Positions 15,624 through 24,842 are shown, numbered from the stretch's first letter. The stretch: DNA of 39,765 nucleotides from Thermoanaerobaculaceae bacterium (GCA_025456225.1 JALOLB010000017.1:1-39765); one strand, 5' to 3'. Numbers and translations are program-made. The notes: a model not told the origin generated them from the letters alone.

Positions 15624-16555
15624 CGCTCCCACCCATGACCCCGGTGCTGGTCATGGCGGCCGTGGTGCTGGGGCTGCTGGTGCTGGCGACGCTGGCCGTG
15701 TGGAGCCTCAGGCGGGTCAAGCCGCAGCGCGACTGGGGTGAGCTCGCGGCGCGGGTGCGCTCCTGGTGGGTGATGGCCGGCGTCTTCCTGGGCGCGGTGG
15801 CGGTGCACCCGGCGGTGTCGCTGGTGGCGTTCGCCCTCATGAGCTTCTGGGCGCTCAAGGAGTACGTCACATTGCTGCACACCCGCCCCCAGGACCACAC
15901 GATGCTCTTCCTGGCGTTCCTGGCAGTGCCGGTGCAGTTCTATCTGGTCCACATCAAGTGGTACGGGGTGTTCGTCATCTTCATCCCGGTCTACATGTTC
16001 CTGCTGCTGCCGGTGATGCTGGTGCTGGCCAAGGAGCCCAGGGGGTTCGTGGCCTCCGCCTCCCAGGTGCAGTGGGGGCTCATGGCGTTCGTGTTCGGGC
16101 TGTCCCACCTGGGGTACCTGCTCCAGCTCCCGGCACTGCCCGGGCGGGTCGTGGACGGGCGGGCGCTCGTGCTGTTCGTGGTCTTCGTGGTGGAGCTCTC
16201 CGACGTGCTGCAGTACTGCTGGGGCAAGCTCCTCGGCCGCCACAAGGTGTTGCCCACGATCTCCCCCAACAAGACCTGGGAGGGGCTGGTGGGTGGCGTC
16301 CTCACGGTGGCGGTGCTGGCCCTGCCGCTGCGGTTCCTGACCCCGTTCGAGCCGCTGCAGACGGTGCTCGTGGCGCTCGGCGTCGCGGTCGCCGGGTTCC
16401 TGGGCGGCGCGGTCATGTCGGCGGTCAAGCGCGACTTCGGCGTCAAGGACTTCGGCGCCCTCATCCCCGGCCACGGCGGCATGCTCGACCGCGTTGACTC
16501 CCTGTGCTGGTCCGTCCCGCTCTTCTTCCACTACGTGTACTGGGTGTGCTACTGA
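15620..16555 (+). CDS. YnbB-like phosphatidate cytidylyltransferase paralogue (CdsA family)
   Basis: 311 residues from GTG 15620, overlapping the previous stop (GTGA), with GGGAGGTG 5 nt upstream; ATG 15635 is an alternative. It has about eight membrane segments and the C-terminal CdsA signature, here SAVKRDFGVKDFGALIPGHG followed by GMLDRVDS. KTWEGLVGG, LGRHKVLPTISP and FWALKEYVTL are also family segments, and the last is close to E. coli YnbB. CdsA-type enzymes make CDP-diacylglycerol from CTP and phosphatidic acid at the inner membrane. A dedicated paralogue beside a CDP-alcohol transferase suggests a side branch making an unusual phospholipid rather than the housekeeping enzyme, which is an inference from gene order. 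Confidence 0.88.
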   Translation: MTLPPMTPVLVMAAVVLGLLVLATLAVWSLRRVKPQRDWGELAARVRSWWVMAGVFLGAVAVHPAVSLVAFALMSFWALKEYVTLLHTRPQDHTMLFLAFLAVPVQFYLVHIKWYGVFVIFIPVYMFLLLPVMLVLAKEPRGFVASASQVQWGLMAFVFGLSHLGYLLQLPALPGRVVDGRALVLFVVFVVELSDVLQYCWGKLLGRHKVLPTISPNKTWEGLVGGVLTVAVLALPLRFLTPFEPLQTVLVALGVAVAGFLGGAVMSAVKRDFGVKDFGALIPGHGGMLDRVDSLCWSVPLFFHYVYWVCY

Positions 16556-16572
16556 CCCCCACCCTCCACCAT

Positions 16573-16704
16573 GGCCTCAGGCCTCAGGAACGACAGGCCT
16601 CAGGTTCTCCGGCCGCCCCTCCGCCCGACCTCAGACCTCAGCTCCCCCACCCAAACTGTCCTGCCTTGCAGTGCCTGAGGCCCGAGGCCTGAGGTCTGAG
16701 GCCC
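16573..16704. repeat. CCTCAGG heptamer array, inverted relative to 13015
   Basis: GCCTCAG/ACCTCAG units lie left of a core at 16641-16674 (GCTCCCCCACCC and on to CTTGCAGTGCC), and CTGAGGC units to its right, so left and right arms can pair. The core is the inverse of the one at 13133-13166 with a few changes. No gene lies here, and the start of the acyltransferase at 16731 follows directly. Confidence 0.88.
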
Positions 16705-16730
16705 GGGTGGGCGGGGGGTAGGATGGGCGG

Positions 16731-17354
16731 GTGAGGCGGTTCCTCCAGATCCTGTTCTTCGCGGCGGTGGTGCGGCCGTTCCTGGCGCTGTTCATCGGGC
16801 TGCGGGTGCGGGGGCGGGAGCACCTGCCGGCGGCGGACCCGTTCGTGCTCATCGCCAACCACACCTCGCACCTCGACACCGTGGCGCTGCTGTCGCTGTT
16901 TCCGCTCGGGCGGCTGCATCGCATCCGGCCGGTGGCGGCGGCGGACTACTTCCTGTCGGGGCGGCTGCGGGCATGGCTGTCGACGACGCTGTTCAACATC
17001 CTTCCGGTCGCACGCAGGCACGTCACGAAGACCAACAACCCCCTGGAGACGATGCGCGAGGCGGTGGGTGCTGGCGACTCGCTGATCCTCTTCCCCGAGG
17101 GCACCCGCGGGGGGGGCGGTGAGCCGGGGCGGTTCCTGCCCGGGGTCGCCCACCTCGTCGAGTCCTGTCCCGAGGTGCCGGTCGTGCCGGCATTCCTCGT
17201 CAACCTCGGCCGCTCCCTGCCGAAGGGAACGTTCCTCCCGGTGCCGTTCTTCGCGGAGGTCCGGCTGGGTCCTGCCCTGCACCCGACCGGTACCCGCGAG
17301 GAGATCCTCGTGCAGCTCGAGGTGGCGGTGCAGGCGTTGCGGGAACCGGGCTAG
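16731..17354 (+). CDS. PlsC-type 1-acyl-glycerol-phosphate acyltransferase
   Basis: 207 residues from GTG 16731; the ATG at 16723 hits a stop at once. The HX4D motif is NHTSHLD (about 43-49) and the glycerol-phosphate-binding motif is FPEGTRGGGG (about 122-131), both diagnostic of the family. A hydrophobic N terminus (LQILFFAAVVRPFLALFIGL) anchors it to the membrane. It acylates lysophospholipids or a related acceptor. It stands on the same strand 175 nt after the YnbB-like gene, separated by a repeat array. In E. coli the ynbAB pair is followed by a larger lipid-related gene, so a functional link is plausible. Its stop shares CTAG with the stop of the convergent gene at 17351. Confidence 0.9.
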   Translation: MRRFLQILFFAAVVRPFLALFIGLRVRGREHLPAADPFVLIANHTSHLDTVALLSLFPLGRLHRIRPVAAADYFLSGRLRAWLSTTLFNILPVARRHVTKTNNPLETMREAVGAGDSLILFPEGTRGGGGEPGRFLPGVAHLVESCPEVPVVPAFLVNLGRSLPKGTFLPVPFFAEVRLGPALHPTGTREEILVQLEVAVQALREPG

Positions 17355-18604
17355 CGGCCGCCGCGTTGAGGGTTGGGAGCGACCAGACGCAGGACACCCT
17401 GGCCGAGGTAGTCGCTCACGTGGGTGGTGATCCAGCCTGCGAGGCCGCGAATCGGTGGTTGGGGAGCGGGTGTGCGCGAAACCATGCCCGGCAGGGACCA
17501 GGGGTCCGGGTACGTGTGGGTCAACCGCAGCTCCAGCCCGGCCTGGTCATCGCGAGCAACCTGGATGTCGACCGCGAGCACGCCGTCCGGGTCGGTGAAC
17601 GCCCGCGCTCGAGCGCCAGTGGTGCTGGTCCCGGTGTCAGACGTGGGGACGAGCTCCCCGGGGGCTCCCGAGATCGGCACGCCGCGCGGGTCGCAGTGCA
17701 GGGCCGCCAGTCGGACCGTGGCGCCGGCACGCACGGTGAGGAGATTTCCCGCCACTGGGATGAACCGCTCGTCCCGGGCGAGAGGCGCCAGGCCGAGCAC
17801 TCTGAACCGGAGCTCGTACTCGCCGCGTCCATGGCTCGTGCCGACGACGAGTCGCCACAGACCGCCCTGGGGCAGGAACGCGTCCTTGACTTGCAGCACC
17901 CTCTCGCTGTTACGACCGACATCCCGACCCTTGAAAGTGGGTGGGACCCATCCCTCGGGATGCACGATGTACAGCTCCAGCTCGATGCTGTCGGGGTGGA
18001 GTGGTGACAGGGTGCGATCGACCCGCGAGACCTCAGCTTCGACCAGAGCTCCCTTGCCGGCGACGAAATGGAAGAAGTGGACGTCGGTGAACCGACCCCC
18101 TTCTCTGCGGTTGTCGAGGGTGCGACGGACGGCCTGCCCGGAGACCAGGGGAAACGACACGAGTGGTCGTGGCTCGGCCGACAGGGTGATCGTTCGGACC
18201 CGTGGCTCGACCATGAGCCACGCAGCGGGCTCACGGTACCCGGCGGCCGTCAGGAGCCTCACGGCATAGGCGCCAGCGGGTGTGCCGGGCGGGACCTCGA
18301 ACCAGCCGGCGGTTCCCTCGGGAGTGACGGTGAGGGTTAGCAACGCGGCACCGCGGGAGAACACCTCGGGCCCCGGAGGAGCAGACGGCACCGTCGGCGC
18401 GGCCGGTCCGCTCAGCACACACCTGGCTCCCCGCAGGCCACTGCCGTAGATCACCACCAGCCCGCCAGCCAGCACCCGTCCGGGAGCTATGCCGGCGAAC
18501 GAGGCGCCCAGATTCGTGCTGGAGGCCGCGGTTGCGCTCCCGTCCCGGGCAACCGTGGCCAGGAGGGTCAGCAGGAGCGTGCCAGTCAAGCGCGAGCCTC
18601 GCAT
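17351..18604 (-). CDS. Secreted protein with IPT/TIG-like domain, function unknown
   Basis: 417 residues from ATG 18604, with GAGGAG 9 nt upstream. The signal peptide is MRGSRLTGTLLLTLLATVA. Residues about 35-120 look like an IPT/TIG immunoglobulin-like fold (GIAPGRVLAGGLVVIYGSGL, then VPPGTPAGAYAVRLL). A region at about 135-265 has the pattern of a pre-peptidase C-terminal-like sandwich (VRTITLSAEPRPLVSFPLVS, then YIVHPEGWVPP, then GGLWRLVVGTSHGRGEYELR). The C-terminal 120 residues form a further beta-rich domain. No enzyme motif is seen, so it is probably an extracellular binding protein. Its stop overlaps the convergent acyltransferase stop by 4 nt, and no terminator separates them. Confidence 0.85.
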   Translation of the reverse strand: MRGSRLTGTLLLTLLATVARDGSATAASSTNLGASFAGIAPGRVLAGGLVVIYGSGLRGARCVLSGPAAPTVPSAPPGPEVFSRGAALLTLTVTPEGTAGWFEVPPGTPAGAYAVRLLTAAGYREPAAWLMVEPRVRTITLSAEPRPLVSFPLVSGQAVRRTLDNRREGGRFTDVHFFHFVAGKGALVEAEVSRVDRTLSPLHPDSIELELYIVHPEGWVPPTFKGRDVGRNSERVLQVKDAFLPQGGLWRLVVGTSHGRGEYELRFRVLGLAPLARDERFIPVAGNLLTVRAGATVRLAALHCDPRGVPISGAPGELVPTSDTGTSTTGARARAFTDPDGVLAVDIQVARDDQAGLELRLTHTYPDPWSLPGMVSRTPAPQPPIRGLAGWITTHVSDYLGQGVLRLVAPNPQRGGR

Positions 18605-18723
18605 GGGGTTGGACTCCTCTCGGGAGCGTAGGCCAGATTGACACTGGGCGCCAGCCGGGCGCCTCCGGACGGTGCCTTGGGGCGGTGGCGAGGCGGCTTG
18701 ACGGAGCGGACCGCGGTCTCCCG

Positions 18724-19761
18724 TCAGGCGGTCGAAGGTCCCTCGGGGTGGCCAATACGCAGCACGGCGGCGCCGGTGAGGCGGCCGGCGCGCAGGTCGT
18801 CGAGGGCGCGGTTGGCGTCGGTCAGAGGGTAGACGGTGGTCTCGGTGTGGATGTGGTGGCGGGCGGCGGCGGCCAGCAGATCGAGGCCGTCTGCGCGGGT
18901 GAGGTTGGCGACGGAGCGCAGCACCCGCTCCTCCCACAGGATGCGGTAGGGGAATGCCGGGATGTCGCTCATGTGGATGCCGCCGCACACCACGGTGCCA
19001 CCCTTGACGACGGCGCGCAAGGCGGCCGGCACGAGCGCGCCGACCGGGGCGAAGATGATGGCGGCATCGAGGGGGACGGGCGGGGCCTCGTCGGCGCCGC
19101 CGGCCCAGTCGACGCCCAGGCGACAGGCGAGCTCCTGGGCGGCACGGTCGCCGGGCTTCGTGAAGGCGAGGACCTCCCGCCCCTCGGCGATGGCGAGCTG
19201 GGCGACGATGTGGGCGGCCGCCCCGAAGCCGTACAGGCCGAGGCGGGCGACGCCCTCGCCGGTCATGCGGTACGAGCGGTAGCCGATGAGGCCGGCGCAC
19301 AGCAGCGGCGCCGCAGCGACGTCGTCGTAGCCCTCTGGGATCCTGAAGGCGTAGCGGTGGTCGGCGACGGCGTACTGGGCGTAGCCGCCGTCCCGGGTGT
19401 AGCCGGTGAACAGCGGCCGGTCGCAGAGGTTCTCGCGGCCCGCGCGGCAGGATGGACAGGCCCCGCAGGTGAAGCCGAGCCACGGCACGCCGACGCGGTC
19501 GCCGGGGACCAGGCCGGTGACGCCCGGGCCGAGTGCCGCGACGGTGCCGACGATCTCGTGGCCGGGAACGACCGGCAGCCTCGGGTCGGGCAGCTCCCCG
19601 TCCACGAGGTGCAGGTCCGTGCGGCACACCCCGCAGGCCGAGACGCGCAGGAGGACCTCCCCCGGCCCGGGGCGCGGCACCGGCCGCTCCTCGAGCTCCA
19701 GCAGGCGCCCGGGCTCGCGGAGCACCATGGCGTGCATGCGATCGGGCAGGAGCATCGGCAT
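18724..19761 (-). CDS. Zinc-dependent alcohol dehydrogenase (MDR family)
   Basis: 345 residues. Catalytic-zinc ligands are seen in CGVCRTDLH and GHEIVG. The structural-zinc cluster reads CGACPSCRAGRENLC, and the nucleotide-binding glycine motif is GLYGFGAAAH, slightly different from GxGxxG. Layout and length are those of medium-chain dehydrogenases near AdhP; it would oxidise alcohols or reduce aldehydes with NAD(P). Start choice is uncertain: ATG 19761, 19755 and 19737 are in frame and none has a good ribosome site. TAGAAT sits just before ATG 19761, so a very short or absent leader is possible. Substrate is not predictable. Confidence 0.92.
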   Translation of the reverse strand: MPMLLPDRMHAMVLREPGRLLELEERPVPRPGPGEVLLRVSACGVCRTDLHLVDGELPDPRLPVVPGHEIVGTVAALGPGVTGLVPGDRVGVPWLGFTCGACPSCRAGRENLCDRPLFTGYTRDGGYAQYAVADHRYAFRIPEGYDDVAAAPLLCAGLIGYRSYRMTGEGVARLGLYGFGAAAHIVAQLAIAEGREVLAFTKPGDRAAQELACRLGVDWAGGADEAPPVPLDAAIIFAPVGALVPAALRAVVKGGTVVCGGIHMSDIPAFPYRILWEERVLRSVANLTRADGLDLLAAAARHHIHTETTVYPLTDANRALDDLRAGRLTGAAVLRIGHPEGPSTA

Positions 19762-20155
19762 GTCCCGATTCTAGCGTGCTCCGACCGGTGACTCCTGGCC
19801 TTCGAACCTGGAGTTGGATTTGGACCTGGACCCCGATCGAGATGGGAAGCTCAGGACTCTCCCTGGGTCCACCTGCGCGCTCCGGATGTCACCTGTCATG
19901 CGTGCCACCGGGTCCAAGTCCAGGTCCAGGTTTCTCTCGGTGGCGGCAGGACGAGCGGCAGCGCACGGCTACCCCGCGGGTATATGTCGCTGTGGGCGGT
20001 GCTGCAGGGTGACCTTGGTCACCAACGAAGAGGGGCTGACTGCCGTAGGAAGAGGGGTGGCGCCCGGCGGTGGCGGAATCGGCGCGCTTTGACGTCGATT
20101 ACTACGTGGTAGAGCATGGCGGGGCGCGACGGTCTCGTGGCGCCAGGGAGGCAGC
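19762..20155. other. Divergent intergenic region with inverted hexamer repeats and a palindrome
   Basis: No gene seen. It holds hexamer-like repeats at 19806-19831 (ACCTGG, AGTTGG, ATTTGG, ACCTGG) and their inverse at 19911-19931 (GGTCCA, AGTCCA, GGTCCA), which can pair across about 80 nt. A 7-bp inverted repeat GGTGACC-TT-GGTCACC at 20008-20023 could bind a dimeric regulator of the NHL gene. TTGACG at 20089 may be a -35 box, but no good -10 follows. Confidence 0.6.
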
Positions 20156-23100
20156 ATGCGTCGTAGGGTGGGTGGGTCTCGGATCGCTCCGGTGGTGATT
20201 GGGCTGGTTCTCGCGGCGAGCGGAGCCTGGTCCCAGACGCTCACGATCTCGCACGTGGCTGGCAGCCCGGGGGGGTTCGGCAGCGAGGACGGGTTGGGAG
20301 CCGCGGCTCGTTTCAACAAGCCGGCGGGCCTCGCACGGGACGGGGCCGGCAACCTCTACGTCGCGGACACCGAGAATCACGTCATCCGCAAGGTGGCGGT
20401 CGACGGTGCGGTGACCACCCTGGCCGGCGTGGTTGGTGAAAAGGGCAGCGCCGACGGGATCGGTTCGGCGGCCCGCTTCTCCAGGCCGCGTGGCCTCGCG
20501 GTGGATGGCTCTGGACGGGTCTTCGTGGCCGACACCGGCAACCATGTCGTGCGCCAGATCGACCCGGACGGGCGGGTCACGACCCTGGCGGGTCTGGCCG
20601 GAAGCTCGGGTGCCGTGGATGGGTCGGGGTCGGCCGCCCGGCTCAACGAGCCGAGTGGGGTCGCGGTGGCGCCCGGAGGGCTCGTGCTGATCGCGGACGC
20701 GAAGAACCACGCGATTCGGAGCGTCACACTCCAGGGGCAGGTGGTCACCCTGGCCGGCCTGCTCGGCCGCACGGGCTCGGCAGACGGTACCGGGACGGCG
20801 GCGCGCTTCAACTACCCGACCGGCATCACTGTCGACCCGGCTGGGGTGGCATGGATCGCCGACAACCGCAACTGCACGATCCGCAAGGTGACGACGGACC
20901 TGAGCGTCACGACCTTCGCCGGGTCGCCGGGCGCCCCTGGCTCGACCGACGGGGCGGGGAGTGCGGCCCGTTTCTTCTTCCCGACCGCCCTGAGTGTCTC
21001 GAGCACCGGTCTGTGGGTGGCGGACACGAATGGCAGCACCCTCCGCCGGATCTCCCTTGCCGGCGAGGTGAAGACGGTGGCCGGCCAACCCGGCGTGGCA
21101 GGCAATCAGGACGGGACCGCCAGCGAGGCGCGCTTCTGGTACCCGGCAGGTGTCGTGGCGGACCCGGGCGAGGCGGCAATCTGGGTGGCCGACACGTGGA
21201 ATCACACGATCCGGAGGGTGCTGTCCGATGGACAGACGGTGACCTTCGCCGGATCCCCTGGAGGCAGCGGGCGAGCCGATGGCGTGGGTGCCGCCGCCCG
21301 CTTCGACAACCCGCACGGAGTCTGCTGGGACACGGTCGGCATCTGGGTGACCGACTCCTTCAGCAACACCGTACGGAGAGTCTCCGCCACCGGAACGGTG
21401 ACGACGGTGGCCGGCCAGCCCGGAACACGCGGCTTCTCCGATGGGACCGGGTCGGCTGCGGTCTTCGCGACCCCGCTCGGGATCGCCTCGGTCGCCGCGG
21501 GCGAGGTGGTCGTCGCCGACTCGGAGAACCATGTGATCCGCCGGGTCAAGGCGGATGGCACGGTCACCACCGTGGCCGGCCGCCCGGGGATACGCGGCTC
21601 TGCCGACGGGGCGGCTGTCGAGGCGACCTTCAACTACCCATCCGGCGTGGCGGTGGGGAGCGACGGCAGCATCTGGGTCGCCGACTCATCCAACCACGCG
21701 ATCCGCCGCGTGGCTCCGAACGGCCTGGTTTCCACCGCAGCAGGCGCGGCCCTCGTGTCCGGCGACGCCGACGGCCCGGCCTCGGCGGCGCGGTTCCGCT
21801 CGCCGGGTGGGCTCGCCTTCGACGGCAACGGGAACCTCCTCATCGCCGACACCGGGAACCACACCCTGCGCCGCCTCTCGGCCGCGGGTGAGGTGACCAC
21901 GGTGGCCGGCCTGCCAGGACACCCCGGGGACACCGACGGGGTGGGCAACAGCGCCCGCTTCAACGCCCCCGCCGGCGTGGTGGTCGACGCAGGTGGGCGC
22001 GTCTGGGTGGCGGACACCGGGAACCACACCGTGCGGGTCGTGGCAACCGACGGTCGGGTCAGCACCGCAGCCGGTCTCGGGGACACGCCCGGCAGCACCG
22101 ACGCCACCGGGCGGGTCGCCAGGTTCAACGGGCCAACGGGTGTGGCCGTGACGCCGGACGGCGTGGTCTGGATCGTGGACCGCAACAACCACGCGATCCG
22201 GCGCGGCGACGCGGCGATCGCCGACGTGGCCGTGGTCGACTCGCCGACCGGCAGCGCCGGGGTGCTGCGGCAGCTCGACACGTCTCCCCAGACCGCCACC
22301 GCCTGGCAGTGGTCGATCATCCGTCGCCCGGCGACGTCCGTGGCCACCCTGTCGGCCACCACCGTCCGCAACCCGACCTTCACCCCCGACCGCTCCGAGA
22401 TGTTCGTCTTCCGCCTCGAGGCGAGCAATGCCAACGGGCGCAACGTCAGCACCGTCAGCATCTCCTCGGGCGCCACGGCGCTGCTGTCGGGTGGAGCCAG
22501 CATCTGCGCCGGGGGCTCCTCAACGCTGCAGGTGGTCCTCACCGGCACCCCGCCCTGGCGGGTCGCGTGGTCGGACGGCTTCGTGCAGGATGGCATCGGA
22601 GAAAGCCCCGTCACCCGGACCGTGAGCCCGGGGCAGAGCACGACCTACACCCTGACGGCGGTGTCCGATGCGACCGGCAGCGGCAGCGTCGGCGGCAGCG
22701 CCACGGTGACCGTGGTGAGCCCGCCGTCCGCAGCCATCACGGCCCCGGCGTTCGTGACCCCGAGCACCGGAGGGAACGTGGCGTCGGTGGCCGACGCGGG
22801 GACCGGCGCGACCTACGTGTGGACCATCACCGGCGGCACCATCACGGCCGGTGCGGGCACGAGGTCCATCACCTTCCTGTCGGGCGGCAGCAGCGAGGTG
22901 ACGCTCCAGGTGGTCGTGACCAATGCGACCGGGTGCCCCAGCACCTGCACCAAGAAGATCCCGGTCCGCTACCTCCAGTACTGGGTGCCGGTGGCGGCCC
23001 ATCAACCCGGGGTCGCCGGCAGCCAGTGGCGCACCGACCTCGGCCTGCTCAACCGCGGCAGCGCGTCGGCCACGGTGCACCTGCGGCTCCACAGCACGAC

Positions 23101-24337
23101 CCTGATGGGCCAGACGCTGACGCTGGGGGCGAACGCCCAGGCGATCCTCGTTGACGTCGTCGACCAGTTCGACCACTTCGTCGGGGCGGGCACTCTGGAG
23201 ATCCTGGCGGACCAGCCGCTGATCGTCACCTCCCGTACCTACACCCGGAGCGCCAGCGGGACCTTCGGCCAGAGCTACGACGGCTTCACTCCCGAGCAGG
23301 GGCTGAGCACCGACGGTGTGGCCTACCTGCCGCAGCTCACCGAGAACGCCAGCTATCGCACCAACATCCTCATTGCCAACACCGGCAGGTCGAACGCCCA
23401 GGTTCGCCTCGAGCTGTTCGACAGCGCCGGCACCAAGGTGGGCGAGCCGACTGTCAACGGCGGCGCCCCCATCGAGTCGGGCAAGCGCGTGCAGCTCAAC
23501 ACCCCCTTCAAGACCCTGGGCCAGACGAACCTGGCGGCCGGGTACGCGAAGCTCACCGTGCTGGCCGGGGACGGCGTCATTGCCTATGCCTCGGTGGTCG
23601 ACAACAACGCCGCCTCCAACGACCCCACCTCGGTGCTCATGAAGGGCCAGGTCTTCGGCCTCGCGTCCCAGTGGCTGCCCGTCGTCGCCCACCAGGCGGG
23701 ATCGGGGGGCACGAACTGGCGCACCGACCTCGGGCTGCTCAACCTGAACTCGACGAACGCGCAGGTGACCTTCCACTTCCACGGCAAGACGACCCAGACA
23801 GGCAATCTGGAGGTGCCGGCCGGCAACCAGGTGATCCTGGCCGACGTCGTCGCCCGATTCACCACCGAGAACGACGCCGGGACGCTGGAGGTGTGGGCCG
23901 ACACCCCGCTGATCGTGACCTCCCGCACCTACAACCAGACGGTGACCAAGGGCACCTTCGGGCAGGACTACGACGCATTCCACAGCGAGGCAGGGCTCGT
24001 GGCCGGGGAGTCGGCGTACATCCCGCAGCTCGTGCAGAACTCGTCGTACCGCAGCAACATCCTGGTGGCGAACACCGGAAGCGTGGATGCGGCCGTGAAG
24101 GTGGAGCTGTTCGCCGGCAACGGTGCGAAGCTGGGCGAGTACCTGGTGAACAACGGCGTGCTCGCGCCCGGGCAGCGCAGCCAGAAGGACCAGCCATTCA
24201 AGACGGTGGCCGGGCGCAACGACCTGCTGGCTGCCTACGCCAGGGTGACGGTGCAGACCGGGGAGGGGATCCTGGCTTCGGGCTCGATGGTGGACAACGT
24301 CTCCACCGACCCGACGACGCTGCCGATGCGGCGCTGA
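20156..24337 (+). CDS. Secreted NHL-repeat (12 blades) protein with tandem C-terminal modules
   Basis: 1393 residues from ATG 20156, GGGAGG 5 nt upstream, with a signal peptide (IAPVVIGLVLAASGAWSQ). Residues about 38-685 hold twelve NHL repeats of about 54 residues each, with the pattern ARFNxPxGV, then VADTxNHxIR, then VTTVAG. Twelve blades fit two six-bladed beta-propellers. Next come Ig/PKD-like domains (about 690-940, including AWQWSIIRRPATS and TATYVWTITGG-like stretches). Two copies of the roughly 215-residue module shared with the protease at 9968 end the protein (about 942-1168 and 1172-1393; WVPVAAHQPGVAGSQWRTDL and WLPVVAHQAGSGGTNWRTDL). NHL propellers bind proteins or carbohydrates; no catalytic residue is evident. 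It is likely extracellular or surface-bound. Confidence 0.93.
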   Translation: MRRRVGGSRIAPVVIGLVLAASGAWSQTLTISHVAGSPGGFGSEDGLGAAARFNKPAGLARDGAGNLYVADTENHVIRKVAVDGAVTTLAGVVGEKGSADGIGSAARFSRPRGLAVDGSGRVFVADTGNHVVRQIDPDGRVTTLAGLAGSSGAVDGSGSAARLNEPSGVAVAPGGLVLIADAKNHAIRSVTLQGQVVTLAGLLGRTGSADGTGTAARFNYPTGITVDPAGVAWIADNRNCTIRKVTTDLSVTTFAGSPGAPGSTDGAGSAARFFFPTALSVSSTGLWVADTNGSTLRRISLAGEVKTVAGQPGVAGNQDGTASEARFWYPAGVVADPGEAAIWVADTWNHTIRRVLSDGQTVTFAGSPGGSGRADGVGAAARFDNPHGVCWDTVGIWVTDSFSNTVRRVSATGTVTTVAGQPGTRGFSDGTGSAAVFATPLGIASVAAGEVVVADSENHVIRRVKADGTVTTVAGRPGIRGSADGAAVEATFNYPSGVAVGSDGSIWVADSSNHAIRRVAPNGLVSTAAGAALVSGDADGPASAARFRSPGGLAFDGNGNLLIADTGNHTLRRLSAAGEVTTVAGLPGHPGDTDGVGNSARFNAPAGVVVDAGGRVWVADTGNHTVRVVATDGRVSTAAGLGDTPGSTDATGRVARFNGPTGVAVTPDGVVWIVDRNNHAIRRGDAAIADVAVVDSPTGSAGVLRQLDTSPQTATAWQWSIIRRPATSVATLSATTVRNPTFTPDRSEMFVFRLEASNANGRNVSTVSISSGATALLSGGASICAGGSSTLQVVLTGTPPWRVAWSDGFVQDGIGESPVTRTVSPGQSTTYTLTAVSDATGSGSVGGSATVTVVSPPSAAITAPAFVTPSTGGNVASVADAGTGATYVWTITGGTITAGAGTRSITFLSGGSSEVTLQVVVTNATGCPSTCTKKIPVRYLQYWVPVAAHQPGVAGSQWRTDLGLLNRGSASATVHLRLHSTTLMGQTLTLGANAQAILVDVVDQFDHFVGAGTLEILADQPLIVTSRTYTRSASGTFGQSYDGFTPEQGLSTDGVAYLPQLTENASYRTNILIANTGRSNAQVRLELFDSAGTKVGEPTVNGGAPIESGKRVQLNTPFKTLGQTNLAAGYAKLTVLAGDGVIAYASVVDNNAASNDPTSVLMKGQVFGLASQWLPVVAHQAGSGGTNWRTDLGLLNLNSTNAQVTFHFHGKTTQTGNLEVPAGNQVILADVVARFTTENDAGTLEVWADTPLIVTSRTYNQTVTKGTFGQDYDAFHSEAGLVAGESAYIPQLVQNSSYRSNILVANTGSVDAAVKVELFAGNGAKLGEYLVNNGVLAPGQRSQKDQPFKTVAGRNDLLAAYARVTVQTGEGILASGSMVDNVSTDPTTLPMRR

Positions 24338-24410
24338 GCGCGGTCGCCCGGGCGGCGGTCCTGGCGAACCCGCGGGCGAGGTCCGATATTGGAGGCTGGA
24401 GGGAGGTTCC

Positions 24411-24842
24411 ATGCGAACCACCGCGGTTGTACTCGCATGCTGCCTGCTCGCCGCGCTTGCCGTGGCCCAGGAGCCCGAGACGGGCGCCCCGACGACCACT
24501 CCCCGGACGTTCTCCCTCGACCTCCGGACCTACCCGCTCGGCTCGTACGAGGCGTCCAAGGAGCTTCGACTGGCGGTGTGGGACTCGCCGATGACCCGGC
24601 TCGAGTACGCCGCGGCGCGCGAGATGTACAGGGGGCGCATGGGCGGGATGGCCGGGATCGACACCCCCATCAGCGCGGCCATCCGGATGAGCATCACGCC
24701 CGGCGCGCCGGCCCGCCTCGTCCTGGCCGGGCCGTGGAGCGAGCAGTGGCACGACCTCGAGTGGAAGGACCAGCTTGCCGTCGCCGCCCAGTCGGCTTTC
24801 GTCATCGGCGTCCTCGCCGCCCTCGCACACAACCTGCGCTGA
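24411..24842 (+). CDS. Small exported protein, unknown
   Basis: 143 residues from ATG 24411, with GGGAGG 4 nt upstream. The N terminus is a signal peptide ending near AVAQ (MRTTAVVLACCLLAALAVAQ). The middle (FSLDLRTYPLGSYEASKELR, then YAAAREMYRGRMGGMAG) is soluble, and the C-terminal 20 residues are hydrophobic (AVAAQSAFVIGVLAALAHNL), which could anchor the protein after export. I do not recognise the family. It follows the NHL gene by 73 nt on the same strand and may be co-transcribed. Confidence 0.8.
   Translation: MRTTAVVLACCLLAALAVAQEPETGAPTTTPRTFSLDLRTYPLGSYEASKELRLAVWDSPMTRLEYAAAREMYRGRMGGMAGIDTPISAAIRMSITPGAPARLVLAGPWSEQWHDLEWKDQLAVAAQSAFVIGVLAALAHNLR

Noticed and set aside
18638-18643. 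Perfect TTGACA on the plus strand
   Set aside because: No -10 box at a suitable distance and no plus-strand gene follows.
20102-24499. Long open frames antisense to the NHL gene
   Set aside because: They mirror the repeat and GC-biased codon use of the real gene, have no ribosome sites and low-complexity translations.
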